A DNA stretch of 41,063 bases from Candidatus Fonsibacter sp. GTDB lineage: Bacteria; Pseudomonadota; Alphaproteobacteria; Pelagibacterales; Pelagibacteraceae. Positions 31,162 through 39,599 of this stretch are shown piece by piece. The notes beneath the pieces are model-generated. The model was given only the letters and a program-made list of their open reading frames with translations, made no database searches and had not been told where the DNA came from. The position numbers were made by a program, and so were the translations under genes. Location: the NCBI GenBank assembly GCA_018882565.1, contig VERQ01000003.1, forward strand, positions 1-41,063, given 5' to 3'. Position 1 is the stretch's first letter, and each line of letters opens with the position of its first letter.

Positions 31162-32349
31162 TTATTCTATAATCTTAGTAACTACTCCAGCTCCTACGGT
31201 TCTGCCTCCTTCTCTAATCGCAAATTTCAAATTATTATCCATTGCAATTGGAGTGATTAGGGTAACAGTCATTTTGGCATCGTCACCAGGCATAATCATT
31301 TCAACACCAGCTGGTAACAAAACTTCTCCTGTAACGTCTGTAGTTCTAAAGTAGAACTGAGGACGATATTTAGTAAAGAATGGAGTATGTCTTCCACCCT
31401 CTTCTTTTTTCAGAATGTAAGCTTGAGCTTCAAATTTAGTGTGAGGCTTAATTGATCCTGGCTTAGCCAAAACCTGTCCTCTTTCTACTTGATCACGTTC
31501 GATACCTCTTAAAAGAATACCAACGTTATCTCCAGCTTCACCCGAGTCTAAAAGTTTTCTAAACATTTCAACACCAGTACAAACTGATTTTTGAGTAGCT
31601 TTAATTCCGATGATTTCCATCTCTTCACCAGTTTTAATTACACCCGCTTCAATTCTACCAGTAACAACTGTTCCTCGGCCAGAAATTGAGAACACATCCT
31701 CTATCGGCATTAGGAACGGTTTGTCTTTTGGTCTGTTTGGTTGAGGAATGAATGCATCAACAGCATCCATTAATGCAAGAATTGGTTTTTCTCCCAGTTC
31801 AGCGTCGCCTTCGATTGCTTTTAATGCTGATCCTTTAATAATTGGAGTTTTGTCACCTGGGTATCCATAAGATGTTAGGAGTTCTCTAATTTCCATTTCA
31901 ACAAGATCTAAAAGTTCTTTGTCATTAACAGTGTCAACTTTATTTAAAAAAACAACTAGAGCCGGAACTCCAACTTGTCTTGCTAAAAGAATATGTTCTC
32001 TTGTTTGTGGCATTGGACCGTCAGCTGCATTCACAACTAAAATAGCTCCGTCCATTTGCGCAGCACCTGTGATCATGTTTTTTACATAGTCAGCGTGTCC
32101 TGGACAATCAACGTGTGCGTAGTGACGTTTTGCTGTTTCGTATTCAACGTGAGCTGTAGAAATAGTAATACCTCTTGCTTTTTCTTCAGGTGTTTTGTCA
32201 ATCTGATCGTAAGCAACAAATTTTGCTCCTCCAGTTTTTGCAAGAACTTTTGTGATCGCGGCTGTTAAAGTTGTTTTACCATGATCGACGTGACCAATAG
32301 TACCAATGTTGCAATGTGGTTTCGTTCTTTGAAATTTTTCCTTAGACAT
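31162..32349 (-). CDS. tuf: translation elongation factor Tu
   Basis: GTPase that delivers aminoacyl-tRNA to the ribosome. P-loop GHVDHGKT at residues 19-26, DCPGHADY near 80-87 and NKVD near 136-139, then the two beta-barrel domains ending [14 protein letters not shown]. 395 residues. A GAGAGG ribosome binding site lies about 14 bases before the ATG. This is the only tuf copy in the window; there is none between fusA and rpsJ. Confidence 0.99.
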   Translation of the reverse strand: MSKEKFQRTKPHCNIGTIGHVDHGKTTLTAAITKVLAKTGGAKFVAYDQIDKTPEEKARGITISTAHVEYETAKRHYAHVDCPGHADYVKNMITGAAQMDGAILVVNAADGPMPQTREHILLARQVGVPALVVFLNKVDTVNDKELLDLVEMEIRELLTSYGYPGDKTPIIKGSALKAIEGDAELGEKPILALMDAVDAFIPQPNRPKDKPFLMPIEDVFSISGRGTVVTGRIEAGVIKTGEEMEIIGIKATQKSVCTGVEMFRKLLDSGEAGDNVGILLRGIERDQVERGQVLAKPGSIKPHTKFEAQAYILKKEEGGRHTPFFTKYRPQFYFRTTDVTGEVLLPAGVEMIMPGDDAKMTVTLITPIAMDNNLKFAIREGGRTVGAGVVTKIIE

Positions 32350-32389
32350 TTACTTTTTCTACACCTCTCAGTTTATTATTAATTTAATC

Positions 32390-32463
32390 TGGAGCGGGTG
32401 AAGAGAATCGAACTCTCACAACCAGCTTGGAAGGCTGGAGTTCTACCATTGAACTACACCCGC
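32390..32463 (-). tRNA. tRNA-Gly (anticodon UCC)
   Basis: A 74-nt cloverleaf on the minus strand: acceptor GCGGGTG/CACCCGC, anticodon stem CCAGC/GCTGG around loop CTTCCAA, T-loop TTCGATT, encoded CCA. It lies 40 bp upstream of tuf and 65 bp after tRNA-Tyr, the same order as the tyr-gly-tuf segment of E. coli tufB. Confidence 0.97.
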
Positions 32464-32528
32464 GTAACCAAACCTTACTCCTAATTTTATTTTGTTGCCA
32501 ACATTTCTTTTCTTTAAACACTCCCTCT

Positions 32529-32614
32529 TGGTGGAGGGGGAAGGATTCGAACCTTCGTAGGCCGGAGCCAACGGTTTTACAGACCGTCACCTTTAACCAC
32601 TCGGTCACCCCTCC
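32529..32614 (-). tRNA. tRNA-Tyr (anticodon GUA)
   Basis: An 86-nt class II tRNA with a long variable arm on the minus strand: acceptor GGAGGGG, anticodon loop CTGTAAA, T-loop TTCGAAT, encoded CCA. It is the first gene after the promoter at 32736-32764. The roughly 115-nt leader before it can form a small hairpin (stem 32624-32629 with 32636-32641). Confidence 0.97.
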
Positions 32615-32735
32615 AATTTTTCACAAAACTACGGGGTTTTGCTTTGAGTGGCTTTCAAGTGTTCTAAAAAAGAAAAATTTTACAACACAACTTCCTAACC
32701 ACACTATTGCGATTTTGAAGCTTAAAATTATGCGG

Positions 32736-32764
32736 AATATAATTAGTGAGCAATATTAATGCAA
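32736..32764 (-). promoter_or_regulatory. promoter of the tRNA-Tyr/tRNA-Gly/tuf/rpoBC transcript
   Basis: Read on the minus strand: TTGCAT (32759-32764), 17-nt spacer, TATATT (32736-32741). It is the only convincing promoter upstream of tRNA-Tyr, in the 193-bp gap shared with divergent rlmB. Because the genes down to rpoC are spaced tightly and all on the same strand, this promoter may drive the tRNAs, tuf, secE, nusG and the rplKAJL-rpoBC series. Confidence 0.65.
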
Positions 32765-32807
32765 TACATTTTTAGCTCAAATTAAGATAGTTATAACGAT
32801 TATATCA

Positions 32808-33545
32808 ATGAAAACAGGCTCATTTTGGATAGGTGGCAAACATGCAGTTTTATCTGCCATCAAAAACCCTAAAAGAAAAATAAATAAGCTAATTATCACC
32901 CAAGAAAACCAAAAGGATTTTAATCCTAAAGATTTAAATAAAAAAATTCTAATTGAAGTTAAAGATAAGAAAGAAATAGATAAAATTTTTATTAACGAAA
33001 ATATTGTTCATCAGGGGGTTGCTGCTGAAATAGAAAGTATTCAAGCAATTGAGTTAAAAGAATATTTAAAAAACAAAAATAATTCAAAAAATACAGTGGT
33101 TGTACTTGATGACATCACGGATCAAAGAAATATAGGATCAATAATAAGATCATGTAGCGCATTTAATATTGATGCAGTTATTCTTTTAGATAAAAATTAC
33201 AATCCTAAGAACAAAATGATGTACAAAAGTGCGAGTGGAGCGATGGAGCTTGTAAATATTATACCAGTTTCAAATATCACTAATGCACTAGAGGTTCTTA
33301 AAAAAAATAATTATTGGGTTTATGGATTAGATGGTCATGCAAAAGAAAATATTGAAGATCAAAAATGGTCAAATCAAAATGCTTTTGTTTTTGGATCTGA
33401 AGGAGAGGGACTTAGAAGGCTAGTAAAAGAAAATTGCGATCATCTTATAAAAATTCAGATTAACAAAGAAATTGAAAGTTTAAATGTTTCAAATGCAGTA
33501 TCAGTAACTTTGGGTATTTTTAGATTACTTGAAAGAAAAAATTAA
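32808..33545 (+). CDS. rlmB: SpoU/TrmH-family RNA 2'-O-methyltransferase, probably 23S rRNA Gm2251 methyltransferase RlmB
   Basis: Methylates a ribose 2'-OH using S-adenosylmethionine through a knotted SPOUT fold. Motif 1 is DQRNIGSIIRSC at residues 105-116 (N108), motif 2 FGSEGEGL at 195-202 (E198), motif 3 SLNVSNAVSVTLGIF at 224-238. An N-terminal substrate-binding domain (about 5-80; GKHAVLSAIKNP) favours RlmB over other family members. 245 residues. It is divergent from tRNA-Tyr and overlaps convergent marC by 4 bp at its 3' end. Confidence 0.88.
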   Translation: MKTGSFWIGGKHAVLSAIKNPKRKINKLIITQENQKDFNPKDLNKKILIEVKDKKEIDKIFINENIVHQGVAAEIESIQAIELKEYLKNKNNSKNTVVVLDDITDQRNIGSIIRSCSAFNIDAVILLDKNYNPKNKMMYKSASGAMELVNIIPVSNITNALEVLKKNNYWVYGLDGHAKENIEDQKWSNQNAFVFGSEGEGLRRLVKENCDHLIKIQINKEIESLNVSNAVSVTLGIFRLLERKN

Positions 33546-34168
33546 AATCCAAAACTAGATTTTATTCCATCTACAATAAATTGAATTGCAAGAGATGCTA
33601 ATATTAAAGCTATAACCCTTGAAAATACATTTAAAATATTTTTACTAGTATAGTTTGCAAGAATTGCAGAAAATATCATATGAAGAAATGTTACAATCAT
33701 CACAGCAGTTAAGGCTACATAAACCATAATTAATTTTTCAGGTGACTTAGAGCTAGCATTTACCAAAAGTAAAACTGAGGTTAACGCTGCTGGTCCTGCT
33801 ATTAAAGGAATAGCAAGTGGAAAAATTGCAATTTCTTCTAATGTTTTTTCATGCAAAACTTTATTAGCGCTCTCTTCTCTCCTTAATCTTCTTTTATCCA
33901 GTAACATTTCAATTGAGATAATAAATAAAATTATTCCCCCAGCGATTTTTAAAGAGTCTATTGAAACGCCAATCCAATTAAAAAAAAATTTACCACCGTA
34001 TGCAAAAATAATTAATACTATAAAAGAAATTAAAGAAGCCTTAATTGCAATTTTAAACCTCTGCTCTCTTGATGCTCCTTCCGTTAACAATAAAAATAAA
34101 GGACCAATTCCTGCGGCATCAATTGCAACAAACAAAACTGCAAAAGAGTTAAAAAAAGCTGAGCTCAT
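33542..34168 (-). CDS. MarC-family integral membrane protein
   Basis: Six hydrophobic segments can be placed at about residues 5-27, 43-62, 70-90, 115-135, 147-165 and 183-202. The family hallmarks are VAIDAAGIGPLFLLLTEG near residues 14-31 and FPLAIPLIAGPAALTSVLLL near 116-135. The biochemical role of MarC proteins is unsettled; the name comes from the E. coli mar locus, but a role in multidrug resistance was not upheld. 208 residues. The start is 42 bp after tRNA-Asp with no terminator seen between them, so the tRNA transcript may read into it. Confidence 0.85.
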   Translation of the reverse strand: MSSAFFNSFAVLFVAIDAAGIGPLFLLLTEGASREQRFKIAIKASLISFIVLIIFAYGGKFFFNWIGVSIDSLKIAGGIILFIISIEMLLDKRRLRREESANKVLHEKTLEEIAIFPLAIPLIAGPAALTSVLLLVNASSKSPEKLIMVYVALTAVMIVTFLHMIFSAILANYTSKNILNVFSRVIALILASLAIQFIVDGIKSSFGF

Positions 34169-34210
34169 TTAAATATTAATAAAATTATTTTTCATACTCT
34201 TAATAAATAC

Positions 34211-34288
34211 TGGCGGGAGTGACGGGACTCGAACCCGCGGCCTCCTGCGTGACAGGCAGGCGCTCTAACCAAGCTGAGCTACACCCCC
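34211..34288 (-). tRNA. tRNA-Asp (anticodon GUC)
   Basis: A 78-nt cloverleaf on the minus strand: acceptor GGGGGTG/CACTCCC (one G-U pair), D-stem GCTC/GAGC with a 10-nt loop, anticodon stem CCTGC/GCAGG around CTGTCAC, T-loop TTCGAGT, encoded CCA. A possible promoter, TTAACT with CATAAT 16 nt later, falls inside the inverted-repeat element at 34298-34373. Confidence 0.97.
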
Positions 34289-34297
34289 TAAAATTAA

Positions 34298-34373
34298 AGT
34301 GATGAGGCTAAGATTATGCTGTCACCACAATTCAAGTTAAGCTTGAAGGTAATCTTATACACTGATTTTTTTT
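34298..34373 (+). other. nested inverted repeat followed by T8: candidate small RNA or terminator
   Basis: On the plus strand three nested stems can form: AGTG (34298-34301) with CACT (34360-34363); TAAGATTA (34309-34316) with TAATCTTA (34350-34357), extendable by one G-U pair; and TTCAAG (34331-34336) with CTTGAA (34342-34347) around a 5-nt loop. Eight T (34366-34373) follow directly. This is the layout of a roughly 75-nt RNA ending in an intrinsic terminator, or of a terminator alone. No plus-strand gene runs into it: the DNA upstream is the antisense of tRNA-Asp. GTGA (34299-34302) could alternatively pair with TCAC (34322-34325). Confidence 0.4.
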
Positions 34374-34416
34374 GGATGTCTTTTGTAAAATATTATTAGA
34401 GCTTTTTAAAAAACAT

Positions 34417-34444
34417 AAAAAAAACTCTTTATAAAGTAAAAAGA
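34417..34444 (-). terminator. possible terminator after tRNA-Val
   Basis: Directly after the tRNA-Val CCA end, the minus strand has TCTTT (34440-34444) that can pair with AAAGA (34426-34430) around a 9-nt loop, followed by G and eight T (34417-34424). The stem is short and A-T rich, so the case rests mainly on the T-tract. Confidence 0.4.
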
Positions 34445-34520
34445 TGGTGGGCGATCAAGGACTCGAACCTAGGACCCTCTCGGTGTAAACGAGATGCTCT
34501 ACCAACTGAGCTAATCGCCC
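34445..34520 (-). tRNA. tRNA-Val (anticodon UAC)
   Basis: A 76-nt cloverleaf on the minus strand: acceptor GGGCGAT/ATCGCCC, D-stem GCTC/GAGC, anticodon stem TCTCG/CGAGA around TTTACAC, T-loop TTCGAGT, encoded CCA. It lies 156 bp upstream of tRNA-Asp; the inverted-repeat element and a putative terminator lie between them, so the two tRNAs probably have separate promoters. Confidence 0.97.
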
Positions 34521-34536
34521 TTTTACTAAGAAGCTT

Positions 34537-34564
34537 TGTATAACAATAAAAATAGAAAGTTAAA
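34537..34564 (-). promoter_or_regulatory. possible tRNA-Val promoter
   Basis: On the minus strand a TATACA box (34537-34542) is preceded after 16 nt by TTTAAC (34559-34564). The predicted start would be about 10 nt before the tRNA 5' end, a sensible distance. In such AT-rich DNA a chance match is quite possible. Confidence 0.35.
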
Positions 34565-34571
34565 ATAATAA

Positions 34572-34826
34572 TTAATGAGGTAAGTACTTTTTAAATGCAG
34601 TAGTTTTTGAAAAGACTCTACCTTTTAGAAGATTAAAAGTATTTAGATCTTCTTTTTTAATCTTTGAGCAAGTAATTAAACCATACTGATCTGCAAATTG
34701 ATTTTTATAGTATGTTTGTTTTTCTTTAAAATCGCTTACACAGTTCTTTAAATAATCTCTCGGATAAAAATACCAAACTAATAGTAATATAGGGATTATG
34801 TACCAATATTTCTTAATTTTTTTCAT
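34572..34826 (-). CDS. small membrane-anchored protein of unknown function
   Basis: 84 residues with a Lys-rich start, one hydrophobic segment at about residues 7-21 (aromatic-rich, ending YFYP), then a hydrophilic domain with two cysteines, C29 and C53, and many Lys and Tyr. The basic N-terminus predicts that the C-terminal part faces the periplasm, where the cysteines could form a disulfide. I do not recognise the family. The open frame fills the space between tRNA-Val and the divergent permease gene; no Shine-Dalgarno is obvious. It may be a lineage-specific gene. Confidence 0.55.
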   Translation of the reverse strand: MKKIKKYWYIIPILLLVWYFYPRDYLKNCVSDFKEKQTYYKNQFADQYGLITCSKIKKEDLNTFNLLKGRVFSKTTAFKKYLPH

Positions 34827-34835
34827 ATTTCAATA

Positions 34836-34857
34836 TTAACTACTATTTATTAGTTAA
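34836..34857. repeat. inverted repeat in a divergent intergenic region
   Basis: TTAACTA (34836-34842) and TAGTTAA (34851-34857) form a perfect 7-bp inverted repeat with an 8-bp spacer, midway between the divergent starts at 34826 and 34883. It could be an operator for either gene; in AT-rich DNA it could also be chance. Confidence 0.3.
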
Positions 34858-34882
34858 AAATATATATGTTAAGAATATTTTT

Positions 34883-35713
34883 ATGATTGATTGGTCTCAA
34901 ATATTTTATCTTATAATTGTCATGGTTATGGCAGCATCTGTTGCCGGTTTTGCAGCGGGTCTACTTGGTGTCGGTGGTGGTTTAGTAATGGTACCTGCGC
35001 TCTACTACGCATTCACAGTTCTTGATTTTGAAATGGCAACTAAAATGCATTTAGCTTTAGGAACATCTCTTGCAATTATTATTCCAACATCAATCATGTC
35101 CACTAGAACTCACATGAAATTTAATGCAGTTGATTTTGGTCTTATTAAATCTTTTGGTATTTATATAGTTTTAGGAGTCATTATTGGAACTTTTTTAGCT
35201 TCAAATCTTAAAACAGCAAATTTAGTTTTATTCTTCGCATTATTTGCATTTTTAGTAGGCTTGTTTTTTTTGTTTTTAAAATCAAAATTAGAAGAAACCG
35301 AAAGAAATATTCCAAAAATTTATAAAATTATAATTGGAAACTTTATTGGCTTTGTTTCTGTTCCGTTGGGCATTGGGGGTGGATCGTTATCTGTACCTTT
35401 TATGAGACTATTTGGTTATGACATGAGAAAGGCTATTGGAACATCTGCAGCTATTGGAATTTTAATTGCAATCTCAGGAACGATTAGCATGATCTCAAGT
35501 GGCGCATTATTTGCCAAGGTTAATTCACCTCTAAGCTTTGGCTATTTTAATCTTGCTGGATTTTTAGTTTTTGTTCCAGTTACAATGATGATGGCTCCTC
35601 TTGGAGCAAAAGTCGTTCATAAAGTAAGTAGAAATTTAATTACTAAGATATTTGGAATTTACCTAATTTTAATTTCTCTTAGAAGCTTTGTTGAATATTT
35701 AAATATTAAATAA
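34883..35713 (+). CDS. TauE/SafE-family (DUF81) membrane permease
   Basis: Eight or so hydrophobic segments arranged as two repeats. The family motif occurs in each half: AGLLGVGGGLVMVPAL at about residues 25-40 and VPLGIGGGSLSVPF at about 160-173. Characterised members export sulfite or organosulfonates or take up related small anions, but the substrate cannot be read from sequence. 276 residues. It is divergent from the small unknown membrane gene and converges on lon with one base between the stop codons. Confidence 0.88.
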   Translation: MIDWSQIFYLIIVMVMAASVAGFAAGLLGVGGGLVMVPALYYAFTVLDFEMATKMHLALGTSLAIIIPTSIMSTRTHMKFNAVDFGLIKSFGIYIVLGVIIGTFLASNLKTANLVLFFALFAFLVGLFFLFLKSKLEETERNIPKIYKIIIGNFIGFVSVPLGIGGGSLSVPFMRLFGYDMRKAIGTSAAIGILIAISGTISMISSGALFAKVNSPLSFGYFNLAGFLVFVPVTMMMAPLGAKVVHKVSRNLITKIFGIYLILISLRSFVEYLNIK

Positions 35714-35714
35714 T

Positions 35715-38126
35715 TTAATTAACTGGTCTTTCACTTGTAAGTTCTTTACTTTTTTGTGTTTGCGAAAGGTCAATTTCTACCCAATCAATCGGCGTTAAAG
35801 ATTTAGTTAAAGCAACCTTCAATACTTCATCCACTGTTTTAACTGGAATAATTTTTAAACCTTCGATTACATTTTTGGGTATTTCGGCTAAATCCTTTTC
35901 GTTCTCATCTGGGATTAAAACAGTCTTAATTCCTCCTCTAAGAGCTGCTAATAATTTTTCTTTTAAACCACCAATTGGAAGAACTCTTCCTCTTAAAGTA
36001 ACTTCTCCGGTCATTGCAACTTCTCTCTTAACTGGGATTCCAGTTAAAGATGAAACAATTGAAGTTACCATTGCAATACCAGCTGAAGGTCCATCTTTTG
36101 GTGTTGCGCCTTCAGGTACGTGAATGTGGATGTCTTTTTTTTCAAAAACTGGAGGAATAATTCCATATTCTAAGCATCTAGATCTTACAAAAGATTTTGC
36201 AGCTTTAACTGACTCTTGCATCACTTCGCCTAATTTTCCAGTGATCTCCATTTTACCTTTTCCTGGCATAATTACAGATTCGATTGTTAATAACTCACCA
36301 CCAACTTCAGTCCAAGCTAGTCCAGTTACAATTCCTGTGCCATCTTTATTTTCTATTTCACCGTATTTAAACTTTTTAACACCAAGATAATCATTAAGAT
36401 TTTTTTCATCAATTTTAATTGTATCTTTAGTTTTGGTAACAATGTCTTTAACGCCTTTTCTTGCAAGTTTTGAAATCTCTCTTTCCAAACTTCTAACGCC
36501 GGACTCTCTTGTGTAATATCTGATAATATCTTTTAAGGCCTCATCAGAGACAGTCCATTCACCTGGTTTTAATCCGTTTTCTTTAATTTGTTTTGGTAAA
36601 AGATATTTTTTAGCTATCTCCATTTTTTCATCTTCGGTGTAACCAGAGATTCTGATAACTTCCATTCTGTCTAATAATGGACCGGGGATATTTAAAGTAT
36701 TTGCAGTAGTAACAAACATTACATTCGATAAATCATAATCAACTTCAAGATAATGATCGTTAAATGTTGGGTTTTGTTCGGGATCTAACGCTTCTAATAA
36801 TGCCGACGAAGGATCGCCTCTATAGTCATTACCAATTTTATCAATTTCATCTAATAAAATTAAAGGATTATTTTTTCCAGACTTTTTCATCATCTGAATT
36901 ATTTTTCCAGGCAAAGATCCAATGTAAGTTCTTCTATGACCTCTGATTTCAGCTTCATCTCTAATTCCGCCTAAAGACATTCTTACAAATTCTCTTCCAG
37001 TGGCTTTAGCAATAGATTTACCCAAAGAAGTTTTTCCAACTCCCGGTGCTCCTACTAAGCAAAGAATAGGACCTTTAATTTTATTAATTCTACTCTGTAC
37101 TGCTAAAAATTCTAAAATTCTATCTTTTACTTTTTCTAAACCATAATGATCTTCATCAAGAATTTTTTTCGCATTATTAATATCAGTGTTTACTTTTGAA
37201 GTTTTTCCCCAAGGCAACGAAACCATCCAATCCAAGTAATTTCTAACTACCGTAGATTCTGCTGACATGGGGCTCATTGATTTTAATTTTTTTAACTCAG
37301 CTAAAGACTTTTCTTCAGCTTCTTTTGTCATTTTAGCTTTTTTAATGGCCTCTTCTAAGTTTTGAATTTCATCTTTACCATCTTCAGTTTCGCCTAGCTC
37401 TTTTTGGATAGCTTTTAACTGTTCATTTAAATAATATTCTCTTTGAGTTTTTTCCATTTGATTTTTAACTCTGCCTCTAATCTTTTTCTCAACTGACAAA
37501 ACTTCAATTTCACTTTCAATAAAAGTTAAAAGAGATTCAAGTCTATTTTGCACCGACAAATTTTCTAAAATTTTTTGCTTTTCTACTAAACTGATTTGCA
37601 ATTGGTTAGCTACTGCATCAGCAACTTTTGATGGTTCTTTTGTATCTTTAATTGTCTCAAGACCCTCTTCAGATACTTTTTTTGAAACTTTTACTAATTT
37701 ATCAAATTTATTTAAAACAGCTTTTGATAATAAAGATAAATCTTCTTTGCCAAGATCATCAGCTAATTTTGAGCACGAAGCTAATAAATAATTCTTTTCT
37801 TCATTGTGATACTCATTAATTTTAACTCTTTCTTTTCCCTCTACTAAAATTTTAACTGTTCCGTCTGGAAGTTTTAACAATTGTAATATTTCGCCTAAAC
37901 AACCGACTTGATAAATCTCATTATCTTTTGGATCGTCAACATCATGACTTTTTTGAGCGGCAAGGATAATTTTCTTATATTTATCCATTACACTGTTAAG
38001 AGCATTTATAGACTTTTCTCTTCCAACAAAAAGTGGAACTACCATTCCTGGAAAAACAACAATATCTCTCAATGGCAATACAGGGTATTGGCCTTGATCG
38101 GTTTTTTGTGGCTCTTTATTCTCCAT
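35715..38126 (-). CDS. lon: ATP-dependent protease Lon
   Basis: Cytoplasmic AAA+ protease that degrades misfolded and regulatory proteins. N-terminal substrate domain at about 13-205 ([22 protein letters not shown]), coiled region near 210-300, Walker A GAPGVGKT at 359-366, Walker [11 protein letters not shown] following, and the Ser-Lys dyad S681 (KDGPSAG) and K724 ([13 protein letters not shown]). 803 residues, normal length. It follows clpX after 81 bp containing a heat-shock-type promoter, so it is likely induced separately from clpX. Confidence 0.98.
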   Translation of the reverse strand: MENKEPQKTDQGQYPVLPLRDIVVFPGMVVPLFVGREKSINALNSVMDKYKKIILAAQKSHDVDDPKDNEIYQVGCLGEILQLLKLPDGTVKILVEGKERVKINEYHNEEKNYLLASCSKLADDLGKEDLSLLSKAVLNKFDKLVKVSKKVSEEGLETIKDTKEPSKVADAVANQLQISLVEKQKILENLSVQNRLESLLTFIESEIEVLSVEKKIRGRVKNQMEKTQREYYLNEQLKAIQKELGETEDGKDEIQNLEEAIKKAKMTKEAEEKSLAELKKLKSMSPMSAESTVVRNYLDWMVSLPWGKTSKVNTDINNAKKILDEDHYGLEKVKDRILEFLAVQSRINKIKGPILCLVGAPGVGKTSLGKSIAKATGREFVRMSLGGIRDEAEIRGHRRTYIGSLPGKIIQMMKKSGKNNPLILLDEIDKIGNDYRGDPSSALLEALDPEQNPTFNDHYLEVDYDLSNVMFVTTANTLNIPGPLLDRMEVIRISGYTEDEKMEIAKKYLLPKQIKENGLKPGEWTVSDEALKDIIRYYTRESGVRSLEREISKLARKGVKDIVTKTKDTIKIDEKNLNDYLGVKKFKYGEIENKDGTGIVTGLAWTEVGGELLTIESVIMPGKGKMEITGKLGEVMQESVKAAKSFVRSRCLEYGIIPPVFEKKDIHIHVPEGATPKDGPSAGIAMVTSIVSSLTGIPVKREVAMTGEVTLRGRVLPIGGLKEKLLAALRGGIKTVLIPDENEKDLAEIPKNVIEGLKIIPVKTVDEVLKVALTKSLTPIDWVEIDLSQTQKSKELTSERPVN

Positions 38127-38144
38127 AATTTAATAATAGTAATA

Positions 38145-38167
38145 GTTAAGTTTATAACAAGCTTAAC
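38145..38167 (-). other. inverted repeat in the lon leader
   Basis: GTTAAG (38162-38167 on the minus strand) can pair with CTTAAC (38145-38150) across 11 nt. It lies between the predicted lon promoter and the ATG, so it would be in the mRNA leader. The stem is short; a thermosensor or stability role is only a guess. Confidence 0.3.
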
Positions 38168-38169
38168 AC

Positions 38170-38197
38170 TATATGGGGACGTTTAATGTTATTTCAA
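38170..38197 (-). promoter_or_regulatory. heat-shock (sigma-32/RpoH-type) promoter of lon
   Basis: Read on the minus strand: TTGAAA (38192-38197), 13-nt spacer, CCCCATATA (38170-38178). This fits the enterobacterial sigma-32 consensus (CTTGAAA, 11-16 nt, CCCCATNT) in every position except the leading C of the -35. lon is a classical RpoH target. The predicted start is near 38163, about 37 nt before the lon ATG. Confidence 0.75.
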
Positions 38198-38207
38198 CTG
38201 TGAATAA

Positions 38208-39488
38208 CTAGCCTATTTTACTCTCTTTATTAATAGGAGTGCTTGAGGTTTGGTTGTTTTTCTTTGAGTAAGTAAGTAACGGTTTTATTTTTCCATCAAC
38301 AACGTCTTTATTAATTACAACTTCACTAATATTAGACTGCGAAGGAAGCTCAAACATTGTTTCAAGTAAAATATCTTCTAAAATTGATCTAAGTCCTCTT
38401 GCCCCTGTTTTTCTTATTAAAGCTTTTTTAGCAATAGCTGACAGGGAATCTTTTGTAAAAGTAAGCTTAGCTCCTTCAATTTCAAAAAGTTTAGCATATT
38501 GTTTAAGAAGTGCATTTTTTGGTTCTTGTAAAATTTTAATTAACGCTTCTTCATGCAAATCATCTAACGTTGCTACAATTGGAAGTCTTCCTATAAACTC
38601 TGGTATTAAACCAAATTTTAATAAATCTTCTGGTTCTAAGTCTTTTAATATTTGACCAATACTTTTATTATCATGCTCTCTAAGTGTAGCTCCAAATCCC
38701 ATCGCAGTTCCTTTGCTTCTTAATGATACAATTTTCTCTAATCCACCAAATGCCCCACCGCATATAAATAGGATATTTGTTGTGTTAACTTGTAAAAATT
38801 CTTGTTGAGGATGTTTTCTTCCTCCTTGTGGTGGAACGCTTGCAACTGTTCCTTCCATTATTTTCAAAAGGGCTTGTTGAACACCCTCTCCAGATACATC
38901 TCTTGTAATAGAAGGATTTTCTGTTTTTCTGCTAATTTTATCAACTTCATCAATATAAACAATTCCTCTTTGTGCCTTTTCAACATTATAATCAGCAGCT
39001 TGTAATAATTTTAAAATAATATTTTCTACATCTTCTCCGACATAACCAGCCTCTGTTAATGTAGTAGCGTCAGCCATAGTAAATGGTACATCTAAAATTT
39101 TAGCAAGAGTTTGCGCTAATAAAGTTTTTCCGCAACCTGTTGGACCTATAAGTAATACGTTAGATTTTGAAATTTCAACATCTTTGCTGCTCTTAGAATC
39201 TTGATTTAATCTCTTATAATGGTTGTGTACGGCAACAGATAAAACTTTTTTGGCTTTGTCTTGACCAATTACGTACTCATCTAAAACTTTACAAATTTCT
39301 TTTGGTGTTGGAACTCCAGCATCATCTTTAACAAAATTGCTTTTGTTCTCTTCTTTGATGATGTCCATACAAAGCTCGACACATTCATCGCATATAAAAA
39401 CTGTGGGGCCGGCTATGAGTTTTCTAACTTCGTGCTGACTTTTTCCGCAGAAGGAACAATAAAGTGTGTTTTTATTATCTTTAGCCAT
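38208..39488 (-). CDS. clpX: ATP-dependent Clp protease ATP-binding subunit ClpX
   Basis: AAA+ unfoldase that feeds tagged proteins to ClpP. The N-terminal zinc domain uses C11, C14, C33 and C36. Walker A GPTGCGKT is at residues 115-122, Walker [11 protein letters not shown] follows near 180-190, and the pore loop [10 protein letters not shown] near 148-157. The IGF-type ClpP-binding loop lies near 265-275 but reads AMGFGA (normally IGF), as in other ClpX of the class. 426 residues. It follows clpP after 111 bp. Confidence 0.98.
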   Translation of the reverse strand: MAKDNKNTLYCSFCGKSQHEVRKLIAGPTVFICDECVELCMDIIKEENKSNFVKDDAGVPTPKEICKVLDEYVIGQDKAKKVLSVAVHNHYKRLNQDSKSSKDVEISKSNVLLIGPTGCGKTLLAQTLAKILDVPFTMADATTLTEAGYVGEDVENIILKLLQAADYNVEKAQRGIVYIDEVDKISRKTENPSITRDVSGEGVQQALLKIMEGTVASVPPQGGRKHPQQEFLQVNTTNILFICGGAFGGLEKIVSLRSKGTAMGFGATLREHDNKSIGQILKDLEPEDLLKFGLIPEFIGRLPIVATLDDLHEEALIKILQEPKNALLKQYAKLFEIEGAKLTFTKDSLSAIAKKALIRKTGARGLRSILEDILLETMFELPSQSNISEVVINKDVVDGKIKPLLTYSKKNNQTSSTPINKESKIG

Positions 39489-39512
39489 GTTTAAAATGAT
39501 CGAATCAGTTAA

Positions 39513-39524
39513 GTTTTATAAAAC
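39513..39524. repeat. 12-bp perfect palindrome before clpX
   Basis: GTTTTATAAAAC reads the same on both strands. It lies 24 bp before the clpX start, after the strong hairpin at 39528-39549. It may be an operator, or an A-T rich chance palindrome. Confidence 0.3.
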
Positions 39525-39527
39525 AAT

Positions 39528-39549
39528 GACTTGCTACTAAAAGCAAGTC
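39528..39549 (-). other. strong hairpin in the clpP-clpX spacer
   Basis: GACTTGCT (39528-39535) and AGCAAGTC (39542-39549) form a perfect 8-bp stem around a 6-nt loop. On the minus strand it is followed by ATTGTTTT, a weak T-rich stretch, so it could end part of the clpP transcript or protect a processed clpP 3' end. It also lies in the leader of any clpX transcript started at the TATAAT at 39582-39587. Confidence 0.6.
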
Positions 39550-39581
39550 TAAGTTGAATCTAATCTCTATATTGTGTGTAA

Positions 39582-39587
39582 ATTATA
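39582..39587 (-). promoter_or_regulatory. possible -10 box of a clpX promoter
   Basis: A perfect TATAAT on the minus strand, 13 bp after the clpP stop codon. No good -35 hexamer lies at 16-18 nt upstream, so the call is weak. A start here would give a leader of roughly 85 nt containing the hairpin and the palindrome. Confidence 0.3.
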
Positions 39588-39599
39588 TATGTAATTTAA

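Noticed and set aside
32427-32759. 110-codon plus-strand frame across tRNA-Gly and tRNA-Tyr
   Set aside because: It runs through both tRNA genes in antisense and the promoter region; a protein there is not credible.
34211-34520. tRNA-linked integration site or genomic island
   Set aside because: No integrase, direct repeat of a tRNA 3' end or change of gene content is visible near the tRNA-Asp and tRNA-Val genes.
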